Notes: a model not told the origin generated them from the letters alone. DNA of 64,000 bases from Algoriphagus winogradskyi (GCF_900182815.1 NZ_FXUA01000003.1:434001-498000), one strand, 5' to 3'. Numbered from the stretch's first letter, positions 45,619 through 55,952 are shown. Translations and numbers: made by a program.

Positions 45619-47169
45619 TTAGTTTTTCTTTACGATCTCCTCTAATTCCTCCTTCATTTTTGCCATTATTTCAGCTTCCGAAGTAGATAGATCTTTCGTT
45701 TCTTTAGGATCAAGCTTAATATTGAACAGTTGATCTTCCTTGTCAAAACCTGTTTCAATAATCGGTCCCCAAGGCACCATGTCAGGCCCAGTATTTCCTG
45801 GAATGAATTTATAACCATCATTTCGGACATAAGCTAAATTGCTGAAAAGTGCTTCCTGTACTAAGCTATACCGACCTTGCCCCTCTTGTCCGATCAATAC
45901 TTCCCAGTGGTTTTCTGTATCAATAGCCTGAGCAGAATCATAAGAAATATTATTCACTGCCGCGAAGGAAGCCAACAAATCCACCTGACTGAATAGTACA
46001 TCCGATGTGGTCCCAGCCTTGACTGACTTTGGCCACTTTACTATAAACGGCACTCGGGTTCCAGCTTCGAACGCACTGTATTTTCCTCCTCTCAAATCTC
46101 CTGCAGCGTCGTGATCAGCGATCAATTCTCTCGCCTGATCCACATATCCGTCATCTAATACTGGTCCATTATCACTGGAGAAAATCACAATCGTATTTTC
46201 TTCCAAACCCTGCTCTTGCAGCAGTTTCATCAGCTCACCTACTGTCCAATCTAGCTGAACAATTACGTCGCCTCTTGGACCGAAATCAGTAGCTCCTTGG
46301 AAGCGCTCGTGAGCAATTCTAGGTACATGAATATCGTGGGTAGAAAAGTACATGAAGAATGGTTTATCGGATTCTGCTTTGATAAAATCCGTAGCCTTAT
46401 CTACAAAAGTCTGTGCAAAGTCCTCATCTCGCCACATAGCTGCTTCCCCACCGGTCTGATAACCAATACGGCTGACTCCATTCACAATGCTATGATTGTG
46501 CCCATGTGACCACATCATTTTCAAGAGCTCAGGATTATCCTTACCTGTAGGGCCGTCTCCTATATTCTCACGGTAATTTACGGAAATCGGATCCGCTGGA
46601 TCTAATCCAACAATATGGTGATCTTCTACAAATACCGTAGGAACCCGATCTCCTGTAGCTGGGATAATAAAGGAATAGTCAAAACCTATTTCCAAGGGGC
46701 CAGGATTCAATTCACCGTTCCAATCTGGACCTTCATCACCACCAAGGCCAAGATGCCATTTCCCAATCGCAGCCGTTCTATAACCTGCTCGCTGAACGAC
46801 TGAGGGTAATGTCTCGACCCCCGGCCGGATTAAAGCAGAAGCATCTCCAGCTGCTACTCCTCGTCCTTTTGCTCGCCAAGCATATTCACCGGTAAGCAGG
46901 GAATAGCGAGATGGTGTGCAAGTAGCAGCTGACGCATAGGCATTGGAAAATAGTAAGCCATCAGCAGCTAACTTATCGATATTTGGAGTAGGGATTTTAC
47001 CTCCATAAACGGAAATATCCCCATACCCTACATCATCTGTATAGATAACTAGGATGTTTGGTTTATCTTCTGAAACCTCCTCCCTACTTGGCTTTCCGGC
47101 ACAGGACACTAAAAGGGAAAACCCTACCAGGGATAGAAAAGAGAAGTGTTTTTTCAATAATGAATTCAT
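45619..47169 (-). CDS. Arylsulfatase-type lipoprotein (S1 family)
   Basis: A 516-residue sulfatase. Lipoprotein signal with Cys23 (LLVSCAG). YTDDVGYGD holds metal-binding Asp pairs, and ATCTPSRYSLLTGEYAWR carries the C-x-P-S-R formylglycine site with C84 as the residue to be oxidised by a formylglycine-generating or anaerobic sulfatase-maturing enzyme, neither of which is in the window. Further metal residues occur in FFMYFSTHDIHVPR and IFSSDNGP. It hydrolyses sulfate esters of a glycan at the cell surface. It is the third gene of the susC-susD operon. Confidence 0.95.
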   Translation of the reverse strand: MNSLLKKHFSFLSLVGFSLLVSCAGKPSREEVSEDKPNILVIYTDDVGYGDISVYGGKIPTPNIDKLAADGLLFSNAYASAATCTPSRYSLLTGEYAWRAKGRGVAAGDASALIRPGVETLPSVVQRAGYRTAAIGKWHLGLGGDEGPDWNGELNPGPLEIGFDYSFIIPATGDRVPTVFVEDHHIVGLDPADPISVNYRENIGDGPTGKDNPELLKMMWSHGHNHSIVNGVSRIGYQTGGEAAMWRDEDFAQTFVDKATDFIKAESDKPFFMYFSTHDIHVPRIAHERFQGATDFGPRGDVIVQLDWTVGELMKLLQEQGLEENTIVIFSSDNGPVLDDGYVDQARELIADHDAAGDLRGGKYSAFEAGTRVPFIVKWPKSVKAGTTSDVLFSQVDLLASFAAVNNISYDSAQAIDTENHWEVLIGQEGQGRYSLVQEALFSNLAYVRNDGYKFIPGNTGPDMVPWGPIIETGFDKEDQLFNIKLDPKETKDLSTSEAEIMAKMKEELEEIVKKN

Positions 47170-47195
47170 GAAATATGACGAATTAATTAGTAATG

Positions 47196-47224
47196 GATAA
47201 GGCCAGAACTAGTCTGGCCTTATC
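47196..47224 (-). other. Perfect stem-loop between susD and the sulfatase gene
   Basis: 12-base perfect arms (47196-47207 and 47213-47224) around AACTA. No T-run follows on the transcribed strand, so it is not a standard terminator; it may be a processing or stability element that raises susC/susD over the sulfatase. Confidence 0.65.
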
Positions 47225-47251
47225 ATTTTAGCTATTCTGGTTGATATGAAA

Positions 47252-49009
47252 TCAATAACCAGGGTTTTGTTTTAAGTTTGGATTATCAGCTATCCGGCCA
47301 AGAGAAATTGGCAAATAATATCTCTCAGGTCCAAATACGCGACTTACACCTTCAGCATTTTTCAGGGTAATCACATATTTATCATTGTCCAAATCGTAAT
47401 TAAATACCAATCCTTTTGTTCTTACATTATCCAAGTATTGAGGTGCGATTCTCCAGCGGATCAAATCCCAGAATCTTTGGCTTTCAAATGCCAACTCCAC
47501 TTGTCTTTCCTGTCTGATATTTGCTTCGGTAGCTTCTGCCAATGTAGGCATTCCTGCTCTTTCTCTCAACTCATTCAAGGCTACTAATGCTTCGCCTGTC
47601 TTACCTAAATAGAAGGCTGCTTCCGCATAATTAAGAAGTGTCTCAGCATATCTAAATACATAGAAATCCTGTCCAGATCTCCCTGAAAGAGGCTCAAGGT
47701 TCGTTTCGTCTAGTTTTTTACGAAGAAGTAAGGCTGTGTTTCTTACATTTCGAGGATGACAGGATGCAGGCCACACTTCTCCATTTCTATCAAATGTGCC
47801 ACTGGTAGCAGATACTCTTTCTCCCTCATCATTAGTATAGATAGTGCTGGAATGAAAATAAACCAGGCCACCTTGCCACGTAGATTCAGGATAGAATACA
47901 GAAGCTCTGAACCTTGGATCCCTTTTCCCAAAGAAGTCTTCGATTTCCCAAGAATTAGATGCAATCAAATCATCTCTTGAAATATCAGTCCCTTTTCTTC
48001 CATCCACAAAGTCAAAAAGCTCAACAAAATCATAGAGAACAGGGAAATTTGAATTCCAAGTAGCTGCAAATCCAGCTGGAGTAGCAATATTATCCAAGGA
48101 GTGACCTTTGACTATTGGCTCAAACACTTCCGCAAAAATCACCTCATCATTTCCTTCGTCTAGGAAAAGCTGACTAAAATTCACCATCTTATCCTCATGC
48201 TTCTCATAAAGAGAAAACATCCCAGACTCAATGATCTCTTTTGAAGCATTATAAGATTTTTGATAAAAATCCTGAGTACTTCCAGATGAAATCCCCACTA
48301 AACCATCCGCCTGAACGGTACTGAAATTCCCAATACTTGCTGCGTATAAGGATGCTCTAGACAAAAGCGCCAGTGCTGTATATTTATCTGCTCTTCCAGC
48401 TGCACCAGTTTTTTGATCTGGCATGGTGGCGATAATTTCATCAAGTTCTGTCACAATAAAGTTATAAATCTCCTCTTCAGTAGCCCGTGACGGATACAAT
48501 TCGCTCTCAGGATCATCTACACTTTGTACTTTGGTGATTAGAGGCACCCCTCCGAATCTAATGACCATTTGAAAATAAGCATATGCTCTCAGGAATCTTG
48601 CCTCATTCATTTTTTGCAAAATGTAGGAATCATCCAAGGATTTACTTGATCCGATATTTTCCAATAAATAGTTAATATCCCTGATCGAATTATACCCCCA
48701 ATAATCGAGAGGTCCGGCACCGGATGCAGCAGTATATGATCTACTGTAAGTGGTATTTGGCGTTTGCCAGTTGGCGAAATTAATGTGCTCAGCGCCAGCT
48801 GCTGGTATCATACCCATATTATTCTGAGCCTCACCACCTACATCGATGAACAGCATGTCAGAGTACACATTGGCGAGATAAGCTTCAGTTAGATTTTCAT
48901 CCTCGAAAACGACGCCTTCAGAAATAAAATCAGGGGTTTTTGTAAGTTGTTCTTCACATGATGCAAAAACGATCGTCAGCAGCATCAATAGTAATATTCT
49001 TGATTTCAT
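47252..49009 (-). CDS. SusD/RagB-family lipoprotein
   Basis: A 586-residue glycan-binding lipoprotein when started at MKSRILLLMLLTIVFASC, chosen because it gives an ideal lipoprotein signal (Cys18); in-frame ATGs at 49018 and 49036 would add three or nine residues. The tetratricopeptide frame of SusD is visible: MNEARFLRAYAYFQMVIRFGGVPLIT, YTALALLSRASLYAA and the C-terminal RYAETLLNYAEAAFYLG and VELAFESQRFWDLIRWR. It captures oligosaccharides for the SusC channel. It follows susC directly. Confidence 0.95.
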   Translation of the reverse strand: MKSRILLLMLLTIVFASCEEQLTKTPDFISEGVVFEDENLTEAYLANVYSDMLFIDVGGEAQNNMGMIPAAGAEHINFANWQTPNTTYSRSYTAASGAGPLDYWGYNSIRDINYLLENIGSSKSLDDSYILQKMNEARFLRAYAYFQMVIRFGGVPLITKVQSVDDPESELYPSRATEEEIYNFIVTELDEIIATMPDQKTGAAGRADKYTALALLSRASLYAASIGNFSTVQADGLVGISSGSTQDFYQKSYNASKEIIESGMFSLYEKHEDKMVNFSQLFLDEGNDEVIFAEVFEPIVKGHSLDNIATPAGFAATWNSNFPVLYDFVELFDFVDGRKGTDISRDDLIASNSWEIEDFFGKRDPRFRASVFYPESTWQGGLVYFHSSTIYTNDEGERVSATSGTFDRNGEVWPASCHPRNVRNTALLLRKKLDETNLEPLSGRSGQDFYVFRYAETLLNYAEAAFYLGKTGEALVALNELRERAGMPTLAEATEANIRQERQVELAFESQRFWDLIRWRIAPQYLDNVRTKGLVFNYDLDNDKYVITLKNAEGVSRVFGPERYYLPISLGRIADNPNLKQNPGY

Positions 49010-49036
49010 GATTATCATGTTTTTTCGTTTTAACAT

Positions 49037-52000
49037 TTAAAATCCAAGTTGTACGCCAAATGACATCGTTCTCAACAGAGGCAATTTGAAGGCATTTGCA
49101 CTTGTTGCTTCTTCAGGATCAACGGCATCTTTGAAAATACCCATGTTATTAAATGACAGTAAATTATCGCCGGACATGTAGACATTGGCATTGCTCAACC
49201 CGATTTTAGACAGAAAACTACTTGGTAAGGAGTATGAAACTGTAGCAGTTTTCAATCTTAGGTAAGTTCCATTGTACATCCAGAAATCAGAGTTAATGTT
49301 ATTCCAAGTTCTTGTACCATTTCTCTCGTATGCTGGTAGTTGCGCATTAGGATTTGAACCAATACCAGGGTTATTTGGATCCTGAGTCCAGGTATATTGC
49401 TCGTGCAATTCAAGTGGAACCTGCTCATTATTAAATGCTCCTCTATAGAGCCCTGATATATTTACATTAAACCTGGTTCCACCTTGCCAAAGCATAGCAA
49501 GACTAAAGCCTCTATAAGACAATCTTGGAGCTAGTGAATAAGTGATATCAGGATTAGTTCCATACCCAATCTGGTATCTATCAGCTCTATTAATCACACC
49601 GTCTTCGTTTATATCTACATATCTGATATCACCTGGTTTTGGTCTACCATTGATGTCTTCGATTGTATATTGCTCCAAATACTGATCTACCTCAGCTTGG
49701 GTATTGAATAGTCCATCTGTTTTGTATCCGTAGGTAATATTCACCCATCTCCCACTTAGCTGATCAAACTCGACCTGAATAGGGTCCTCAAAATTGATGT
49801 CTTCTTCATAATTCTCATAGCGCTCTCTTGCATAGGCAACGCCAGCTGTGATCTCGTATTTGAACTCACCAAAAGTTCCTTGGTTGCCTAAAGAAAGTTC
49901 AAAACCTCTGTTACTTCTAGAATCCAGGTTCACCTGAGGTAAAGCAGCTCCGAAAGTAGAAGGAAGAGATTCCAATGGAGTTCTTAGCAATCCATCTCTG
50001 TATCTGTAGAACACATCCAATGTAGAGTACAACTTCCCGTTAAACATAGTCAAGTCTATACCTGCATTGTATAGGGTAGTGGACTCCCAAGTAATGTCTG
50101 GATTAACCAAACCCGTATTGCTAATGATCGCAGTAGGAGATCCGTCTAAGTAATAAACAGCTCCTGATGACTCTTCAAATCCTGATAGGAAGTTGAAGGA
50201 AGTATTCCCTACGTTGCTATCTACACCGGTTTGGCTATATGACAAACGAAGTTTGAACTGATCCAACACGTCTGAAGTAGCCAAGAAATCTTCTCTGGCG
50301 ATATTCCATCCGACTGATACTGATGGAAAATATCCCCATGCGTTATTACCAAATTTAGAGCTGGCATCTGCACGAAGAGTCGCTTCCAGCAAATACTTTT
50401 CGTCATATGCGTAGTTGAATCTACCTGCAAAACTTACTCTGGTATATTGAATATCCCTACCCGTACCCGAACTTCTGGTCAATTCATTTGTACCTCCAAT
50501 TTGTGGAACTTCAGTCGACAGCAAATCAGTTCTGGTCACAGTAAGTTGACGATAAGTATTATCTTCTTTCTCTCCAAAGAATAAAAATCCAAACTCATGT
50601 TTGTCAACAGCCTTTTCATAGGTAGCATAACCTCTTGAAAGTATTCTGTTAATTGGATCACTGAAACTACCGTAGGATCTAGAAAAAGAATTCCCTAGAA
50701 GAGAAGCTTCTAAAGTATACCCATCAAAATCTTCGGTGACAGCGTTTGGATCATACGACCATACATCATAAGGTGTAGCCAACGCTGCTTCTTGTAAGTT
50801 TCTTGCTCTTACGTTTACTTTACCGCCTACGCTCAGACCTTTTACAAATGGTAGTGAATACTTCAATTCTGCAGAACCAGTCAACGTATGTTGGTAGCTT
50901 TTACTGTATCCGGCAAATTTCTGATTGATTCTAGCTACTGGAGATCGACCGCTAAAGCCTGAATAAGGCGCTCTGTCGGGATCTGGCAAGTCTGGGTTGA
51001 ATAGAGGCTGGGATGTCTGAAGATCATTCCAGATGGTGGATGGATCAATAATTGAATAATCCTTATCCTCTTTGATATATTGACCATTTAATATCAAAAC
51101 AATGTTTTTGGACAAATCAATATCCATGTTATTGGTCAAAGTCAATTTCTTATAATCATAATCTCCTTTGAAAATCCCGGATTGACTGGTATATCCTACA
51201 GATGAATAATATCTGATTTTCTCACTGCCTCCTCTGAAGCTCAAATTATGACTCATCAATGGAGAACCTGTGTCCTTCAATACTGCATCTACCCAATCAT
51301 AGCTAGGAAGCTCCCCAGACTCGTATTGATTAAGTTTTTCCTCAGTAAATAATGTACCGTAGCTGATTGGTTGATCTGGTTTAAGAGGATCGTATTGACC
51401 ATTAAATACTGCATCTCTCCCAAGTTGAATAAATCCAGCCGCATCAACCTGCTTGGCAAAAGTCAATCTTTTCTGAGTAGCCACATATCCGTGATAATTC
51501 ACAGACATCGAACCAGCCTTACCTCTTTTAGTAGTGACCAGAATAACACCGTTACCTGCTCTAGCACCATAAATAGCCGCAGATGCATCTTTCAACACTG
51601 TCACAGTTTCGATGTCATTTGGATCTATACGATCTAAAAATGACTCAATTCCGTCTACAATTACCAGTGGATTTCCAAAGCCTCGAATACTCAAAGTGGC
51701 ATTGTCTTCACCTGGAAGACCAGGATTTTGATTGGAGATCAAACCTGGAACCTGGCCGATCAAAAGACCTTTAACGTTCGTCGCAGGAGTTTGAACAAGC
51801 CTATCTGCTTTCAAGTCAGTCACAGATCCAGTCAGGTTACTTTTCTTCTGAGTACCATAGGCTACTACTACGACCTCATCCAAATCTCCTACATCATCCT
51901 GCAAAAACACGTCAATAAAGCTTCTACCTTCTACCGGTATAGTTTGAGCTTTGTAGCCAACGAAGGAATAAACCAACGAAGCACCTTCCTGAACTGTCAA

Positions 52001-52300
52001 GGTATATTTCCCATCAAGATCAGTGACTGTACCATTAGTGGTTCCGTATTCGATCACAGTTACTCCCGGAATCGGGAACTCTGTCTCATCCTTCACCACC
52101 CCGGTAACTTGGATTTCTGCTTTCACAGCTGAAGCTCGCAATACATTCCCTAGGGTAGATTCACTAGCACCGACTGTTCCTTTTCCTTCAAATAATTGCT
52201 GTTGCGCCGCTAATGGTCCCAAAATGGCACATTGCATTCCAATGCCGATCAGGAAGGTTTTGGTCAGCGATTTAGCTAACAATGGTAATTTTATTTTCAT
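49037..52300 (-). CDS. SusC/RagA-family TonB-dependent transporter
   Basis: A 1087-residue outer-membrane channel. After the signal peptide comes a carboxypeptidase-like domain (ITVTGVVKDETEFPIPGVTVIEYGTTNGTVTDLDGKY region, 65-135), the SusC box DEVVVVAYGTQKKSNLTGSVT, a plug domain with VLKDASAAIYGARAGNGVILVTTKRG, and a 22-strand barrel with the terminal LRTMSFGVQLGF. It imports large oligosaccharides, driven by TonB, together with SusD. No sigma/anti-sigma or hybrid regulator lies beside it. The 600-base upstream region contains a 19-base palindrome. Confidence 0.96.
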   Translation of the reverse strand: MKIKLPLLAKSLTKTFLIGIGMQCAILGPLAAQQQLFEGKGTVGASESTLGNVLRASAVKAEIQVTGVVKDETEFPIPGVTVIEYGTTNGTVTDLDGKYTLTVQEGASLVYSFVGYKAQTIPVEGRSFIDVFLQDDVGDLDEVVVVAYGTQKKSNLTGSVTDLKADRLVQTPATNVKGLLIGQVPGLISNQNPGLPGEDNATLSIRGFGNPLVIVDGIESFLDRIDPNDIETVTVLKDASAAIYGARAGNGVILVTTKRGKAGSMSVNYHGYVATQKRLTFAKQVDAAGFIQLGRDAVFNGQYDPLKPDQPISYGTLFTEEKLNQYESGELPSYDWVDAVLKDTGSPLMSHNLSFRGGSEKIRYYSSVGYTSQSGIFKGDYDYKKLTLTNNMDIDLSKNIVLILNGQYIKEDKDYSIIDPSTIWNDLQTSQPLFNPDLPDPDRAPYSGFSGRSPVARINQKFAGYSKSYQHTLTGSAELKYSLPFVKGLSVGGKVNVRARNLQEAALATPYDVWSYDPNAVTEDFDGYTLEASLLGNSFSRSYGSFSDPINRILSRGYATYEKAVDKHEFGFLFFGEKEDNTYRQLTVTRTDLLSTEVPQIGGTNELTRSSGTGRDIQYTRVSFAGRFNYAYDEKYLLEATLRADASSKFGNNAWGYFPSVSVGWNIAREDFLATSDVLDQFKLRLSYSQTGVDSNVGNTSFNFLSGFEESSGAVYYLDGSPTAIISNTGLVNPDITWESTTLYNAGIDLTMFNGKLYSTLDVFYRYRDGLLRTPLESLPSTFGAALPQVNLDSRSNRGFELSLGNQGTFGEFKYEITAGVAYARERYENYEEDINFEDPIQVEFDQLSGRWVNITYGYKTDGLFNTQAEVDQYLEQYTIEDINGRPKPGDIRYVDINEDGVINRADRYQIGYGTNPDITYSLAPRLSYRGFSLAMLWQGGTRFNVNISGLYRGAFNNEQVPLELHEQYTWTQDPNNPGIGSNPNAQLPAYERNGTRTWNNINSDFWMYNGTYLRLKTATVSYSLPSSFLSKIGLSNANVYMSGDNLLSFNNMGIFKDAVDPEEATSANAFKLPLLRTMSFGVQLGF

Positions 52301-52508
52301 ATTTCAGTTGATTTTATTGTATCAATTTTTAGTCATTTTATGTATGAAGTATATAGTAATAGACATGATTGTTGATTCTGCATAGGCATATTTTGGATTT
52401 TGATTTAGGTGAATTTCATTGAATTAGATATCAATCTAGAAGTGCTCACTTCAATGAGCTATTCTCATGATTATTAAAAATTTAATAGAGAGAATAACAT
52501 TTGTACTT

Positions 52509-52527
52509 TTGCACTAATCTAGTGCAA
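52509..52527. promoter_or_regulatory. Perfect dyad upstream of susC, possible operator
   Basis: TTGCACTA and TAGTGCAA are exact reverse complements around ATC. The size and symmetry fit a helix-turn-helix regulator site, 209 bases from the susC start. Confidence 0.55.
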
Positions 52528-52613
52528 TTGTTGAATTTTAAGGCAAACGTCCTAAAAAAATTATTAAAAAATTTAAAGAAGATTTATATTCTTTTTAAAA
52601 TTAATACAGCAAC

Positions 52614-52621
52614 CAAATATA
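52614..52621 (-). promoter_or_regulatory. Candidate -7 box for susC
   Basis: Minus-strand TATATTTG fits TANNTTTG exactly, but lacks a clear -33 element and would give a leader of about 300 bases. Confidence 0.3.
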
Positions 52622-52902
52622 ATTTTACGGATTTTCATCCTTTATACAGAATTAGGCCCTCCTAATTGGAATACCTTTAATGGTTTTTCTGCCCTTTAAC
52701 CATTGGCCTTTACATTTCCTTATTTCTACCAATTCAACTCAGAATTCTTTACACTAAGACTCATATTGCATTTAGATGTTATTCTAGATAGTGCATGGAA
52801 AATAGGTGGGTCAGCTACTAAAACACACGGATATCATCCCCCTTGGAAAAACCCGGAGTAATCAAAGCAACATCAACTACTATAAGCTGTTTCTATAAAA
52901 AG

Positions 52903-54540
52903 TTATTTGGCAAGAACCTGCTTTTCTTCCAGCAGTACTTTCTCCAATTTCTCATACTGCAAATCCTGCACAGCCACATCACCATCAATAGCCAGTGATG
53001 CCGCCGCTGCTGCAGATTGACCTAGGATCATAAAAACAGGCTCCATCCTGATAGAACCAAAAGCAGTATGTGAACTAGAAACACACACCGGAACGAGCAA
53101 ATTAGAACATTCTTCTTTTTTCGGAACAAGTGTTCCATAGGAAATCGAATAAGGGTTTTTCGGGTGAACTCCTATATCTCCTTCATTCTGCACATAGCCA
53201 TCCAACGTCACAAATCGCTGAGCATTGTGCGAATCCAGTGAATAGGATCCCATCCCAACAGGCTCCGGAACTTCCTTTGCTCCAAGTACATCATGCTCAG
53301 TCATCACATAGGCACCTATCATTCTTCGGGCTTCGCGCACATAGATCTGGTGAGGCCAGTTGTTATTATCGACAAATTCATCTTTTGCCAAACCCCAATT
53401 TGCCATCTCTGCTCTCACCGAATCTGGCACTTTTTCATTATGAGACATGAAGTAAAGTAAGCCTTGTTGGTAGTCGGTATGCTCCTTTAAGATTTGCTTT
53501 CTTTCAGCGTAACTCGCTTCTGGATAAGCATAGTTTTTCCCTATATAATCTGTAGAAAATGGCCCATGATTATTGGTGTCCGTCTTCAAATTTGGGATTG
53601 GATCGTATTTATCAAAAGTTTCATCCCAACCAGCAGCATAGACTCTAGCAAGCAATTCATAGCGTGCAGGATCATATCCTTCAGGTTTTGGGAAAGGAAT
53701 ACGATTGTCGGGGTGCCTACTCATCGCCAGACGATAAGTATAGGCCTGAAGACGTTTGTCACCTGATCCGTTTTCCCCCGGTGGATCTGCTGAGATCTCC
53801 GGCAATAAGCCGCTGGTAGAATCTCCGGGAATCATATAAGCACTGATGTCATTTTTGAAATAGTGTCCGTGTTGATAAACACCCACCTGTACCCCGTTCC
53901 AGGTCTCGCCATAAGTATCATTTGATTCCCGTCCCACGTGGTAGCTAACTCCAGCTGCTGCCATTAGATCACCTTCGTAGGTTGCATCTATAAAAACTTT
54001 TCCCTGATAGATATGACCAGAAAGTGTTGAGATCTGCATGATTTTGCCATTTTCCAGTTTAACTCCAGCTTCTCGATCCAGCCATTCATCACGATGGATT
54101 TCCAAATCGTATTCCGAAACAAAATTCTCAAAGACCTGTTCGGCTACATGGGGTTCAAAAATCCACATAGTTCTATTCTCGCCATCCATCGCTGGAGTAC
54201 CTTGACCTTTATTTCCGTATTCCTCTTTTTTCTGCCACTTCCAAGCCAAATCCTGCTGATAATGAAGGTAGATTCGATGATAAAACTCCCTAGCCAAACC
54301 TCCGATCACAGACTTATTTCCAGTATCCGTGAAACCTAGACCTCCGGAAGACAATCCTCCTAAATGCCTATCAGGAGAAACAACAATGACTGATTTGCCC
54401 ATTTTTTTCGCTTGAACTGCAGCGGTAATCGCTGCCGAGGTCCCCCCATAAATAATGATGTCAGCCTCAAACTCGGAAGTATTCTCAGGTTTGCAGGAAA
54501 ATAGAATTAAGATGATAAGGAGGCTAGGTAAAAATTTCAT
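52903..54540 (-). CDS. FAD-dependent oxidoreductase lipoprotein (FAD_oxidored family)
   Basis: A 545-residue protein from MKFLPSLLIILILFSC, which gives lipidated Cys16; an ATG 54 bases upstream would add 18 unhelpful residues. The FAD-binding strand is FEADIIIYGGTSAAITAAVQAKKMGKSVIVV, then HLGGLSSGGLGFTDTGN. The C-terminal SHTAFGSIRMEPVFMILGQSAAAAASLAID is the family's second FAD segment. Related proteins often sit in polysaccharide loci and may oxidise a sugar or polyol. It is upstream of susC on the same strand, 600 bases away, so co-transcription is doubtful. Confidence 0.86.
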   Translation of the reverse strand: MKFLPSLLIILILFSCKPENTSEFEADIIIYGGTSAAITAAVQAKKMGKSVIVVSPDRHLGGLSSGGLGFTDTGNKSVIGGLAREFYHRIYLHYQQDLAWKWQKKEEYGNKGQGTPAMDGENRTMWIFEPHVAEQVFENFVSEYDLEIHRDEWLDREAGVKLENGKIMQISTLSGHIYQGKVFIDATYEGDLMAAAGVSYHVGRESNDTYGETWNGVQVGVYQHGHYFKNDISAYMIPGDSTSGLLPEISADPPGENGSGDKRLQAYTYRLAMSRHPDNRIPFPKPEGYDPARYELLARVYAAGWDETFDKYDPIPNLKTDTNNHGPFSTDYIGKNYAYPEASYAERKQILKEHTDYQQGLLYFMSHNEKVPDSVRAEMANWGLAKDEFVDNNNWPHQIYVREARRMIGAYVMTEHDVLGAKEVPEPVGMGSYSLDSHNAQRFVTLDGYVQNEGDIGVHPKNPYSISYGTLVPKKEECSNLLVPVCVSSSHTAFGSIRMEPVFMILGQSAAAAASLAIDGDVAVQDLQYEKLEKVLLEEKQVLAK

Positions 54541-54694
54541 GATGTGTAGATCTTGGAAAAACTGGTTAAATGAATAGCACAAAACAACTTTCAAAATAAC
54601 CTTTTTTATCCAACTGATCTATCTCACTTTGACACTATTTAGCTGAACACACAATGCCATTCCTGAACTCTAAAAATAGTCAGAAACCCAACAC

Positions 54695-55849
54695 TCATTT
54701 ACTGACCAATTTCAACTTGTAAAGAACAATCCCATCATCCTCGGTTTCGGACAAACCTGCGACTTTGGAAACGACTAGCTCACCTTTTTTATTTACTACA
54801 TTTGGAAAATTGCTGGTGATTGGAAAAGGGACATTCGTGGCCAATTGATTGAAATCCTTGTCGAAAATCGCTGCATAGTTAGGATCTTTTTTGCGTGCAG
54901 CTAGTCCGTCTCTAGTCGGAGGCCCAAGCTGAGCTTTCTCCTCTTCAGAAAGTCCTCTATTGTAGATAGCAATAAAATAGTCTCCTGACACCAAAATATT
55001 AGTAAGATTGCCAGGCCTTTTCTTCTGGTTTTCTGTAAAAAACTGCTCTGCTTTATCCAATGGAACAGAAGTAGTGGGAATCCAACCTGGAATATCTACA
55101 TCCACTGTTTTTTCATACTCAAATTTACCCCCCACCTTATTATATACATAAATCTCCGGCGTAAACCACATGCTAAGCAACAGCTTTTCCCCATCCACCG
55201 TGTACACTGGAATAGGAAAACCTTTCACTTCATCATCTAATAATGCCGAAGACTCTGGCAAACTTAATACCCCTAGCGTATCTCCAGTCTCCATATCCTG
55301 AGCTTCTATGATAGGCAGATGAAGCAAAGCTTGGTAAAACTCCCCCTCTTCAAAATTAACAGCCAAAGTCTCTGGCCAAGGCTTTGGGTAATAGATTTTA
55401 CCCTCTGACTCGAACATCCCAAGTTTGGGATACATCATGAAAGCCTGATGAGGATAAGGAATCGTCACCTCACCAACTTTACTTGAATCCTGAAATCTAA
55501 AATATCCTTCCGGAGGATTAAATACGGTCACATCCCCATTGAAATAGCCCAATCCTAGCGCCTGTCCAACTGCGTCTATTCCATCCTGATTGAATTTATT
55601 ATGATTAAGAATCTTTCCATCCCCATCCACTTCTAAGTATTCATAGTAAGAATCCGTCGCAAGCAAGTACTTATCAGCCTTCGGATCATAGTCTAGCAAC
55701 ATCATTTCTCCCATGTAATCAATCTGTACAGAATCAGTAATTTCTAGAGAAAAGGATTTTGTAATGGAATTATTTTCTGTTTTCTCACCACAGGAAAGAA
55801 GGCTTATAGCTATAGAACAGATAAAAAAATGAGTGAATTGGAGTTTCAT
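54695..55849 (-). CDS. Lipoprotein with propeller-like repeats (DUF4221-like)
   Basis: A 384-residue lipoprotein (Cys20 in SLLSCGEK). The body has repeated blocks typical of beta-propellers such as LLDYDPKADKYLLATDSYYEYLEVDGDGKIL, PIPVYTVDGEKLLLSMWFTPEIYVYN and VSGDYFIAIYNRGLSEEEKAQ. It resembles DUF4221-type lipoproteins common in Cytophagales, though I am not certain of the family. No catalytic residues are evident. It lies 154 bases from the FAD oxidoreductase gene. Confidence 0.72.
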   Translation of the reverse strand: MKLQFTHFFICSIAISLLSCGEKTENNSITKSFSLEITDSVQIDYMGEMMLLDYDPKADKYLLATDSYYEYLEVDGDGKILNHNKFNQDGIDAVGQALGLGYFNGDVTVFNPPEGYFRFQDSSKVGEVTIPYPHQAFMMYPKLGMFESEGKIYYPKPWPETLAVNFEEGEFYQALLHLPIIEAQDMETGDTLGVLSLPESSALLDDEVKGFPIPVYTVDGEKLLLSMWFTPEIYVYNKVGGKFEYEKTVDVDIPGWIPTTSVPLDKAEQFFTENQKKRPGNLTNILVSGDYFIAIYNRGLSEEEKAQLGPPTRDGLAARKKDPNYAAIFDKDFNQLATNVPFPITSNFPNVVNKKGELVVSKVAGLSETEDDGIVLYKLKLVSK

Positions 55850-55952
55850 GGCAAATATTAAAAAGGGGTTGTAGTGGTATGATTTTCAGAATCCTACCTA
55901 AAAAACTAAATACTAAGAATAACTACAACTAAATAAGAATTTTTAACAAAAT

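Larger units (their letters stand above)
52301..52902. other. Long upstream region of the susC operon
   Basis: 602 bases without a gene. It holds a perfect dyad at 52509-52527 and an exact -7-like box on the minus strand at 52614-52621 (TATATTTG). The rest is AT-rich with nothing further I can support. Confidence 0.6.
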
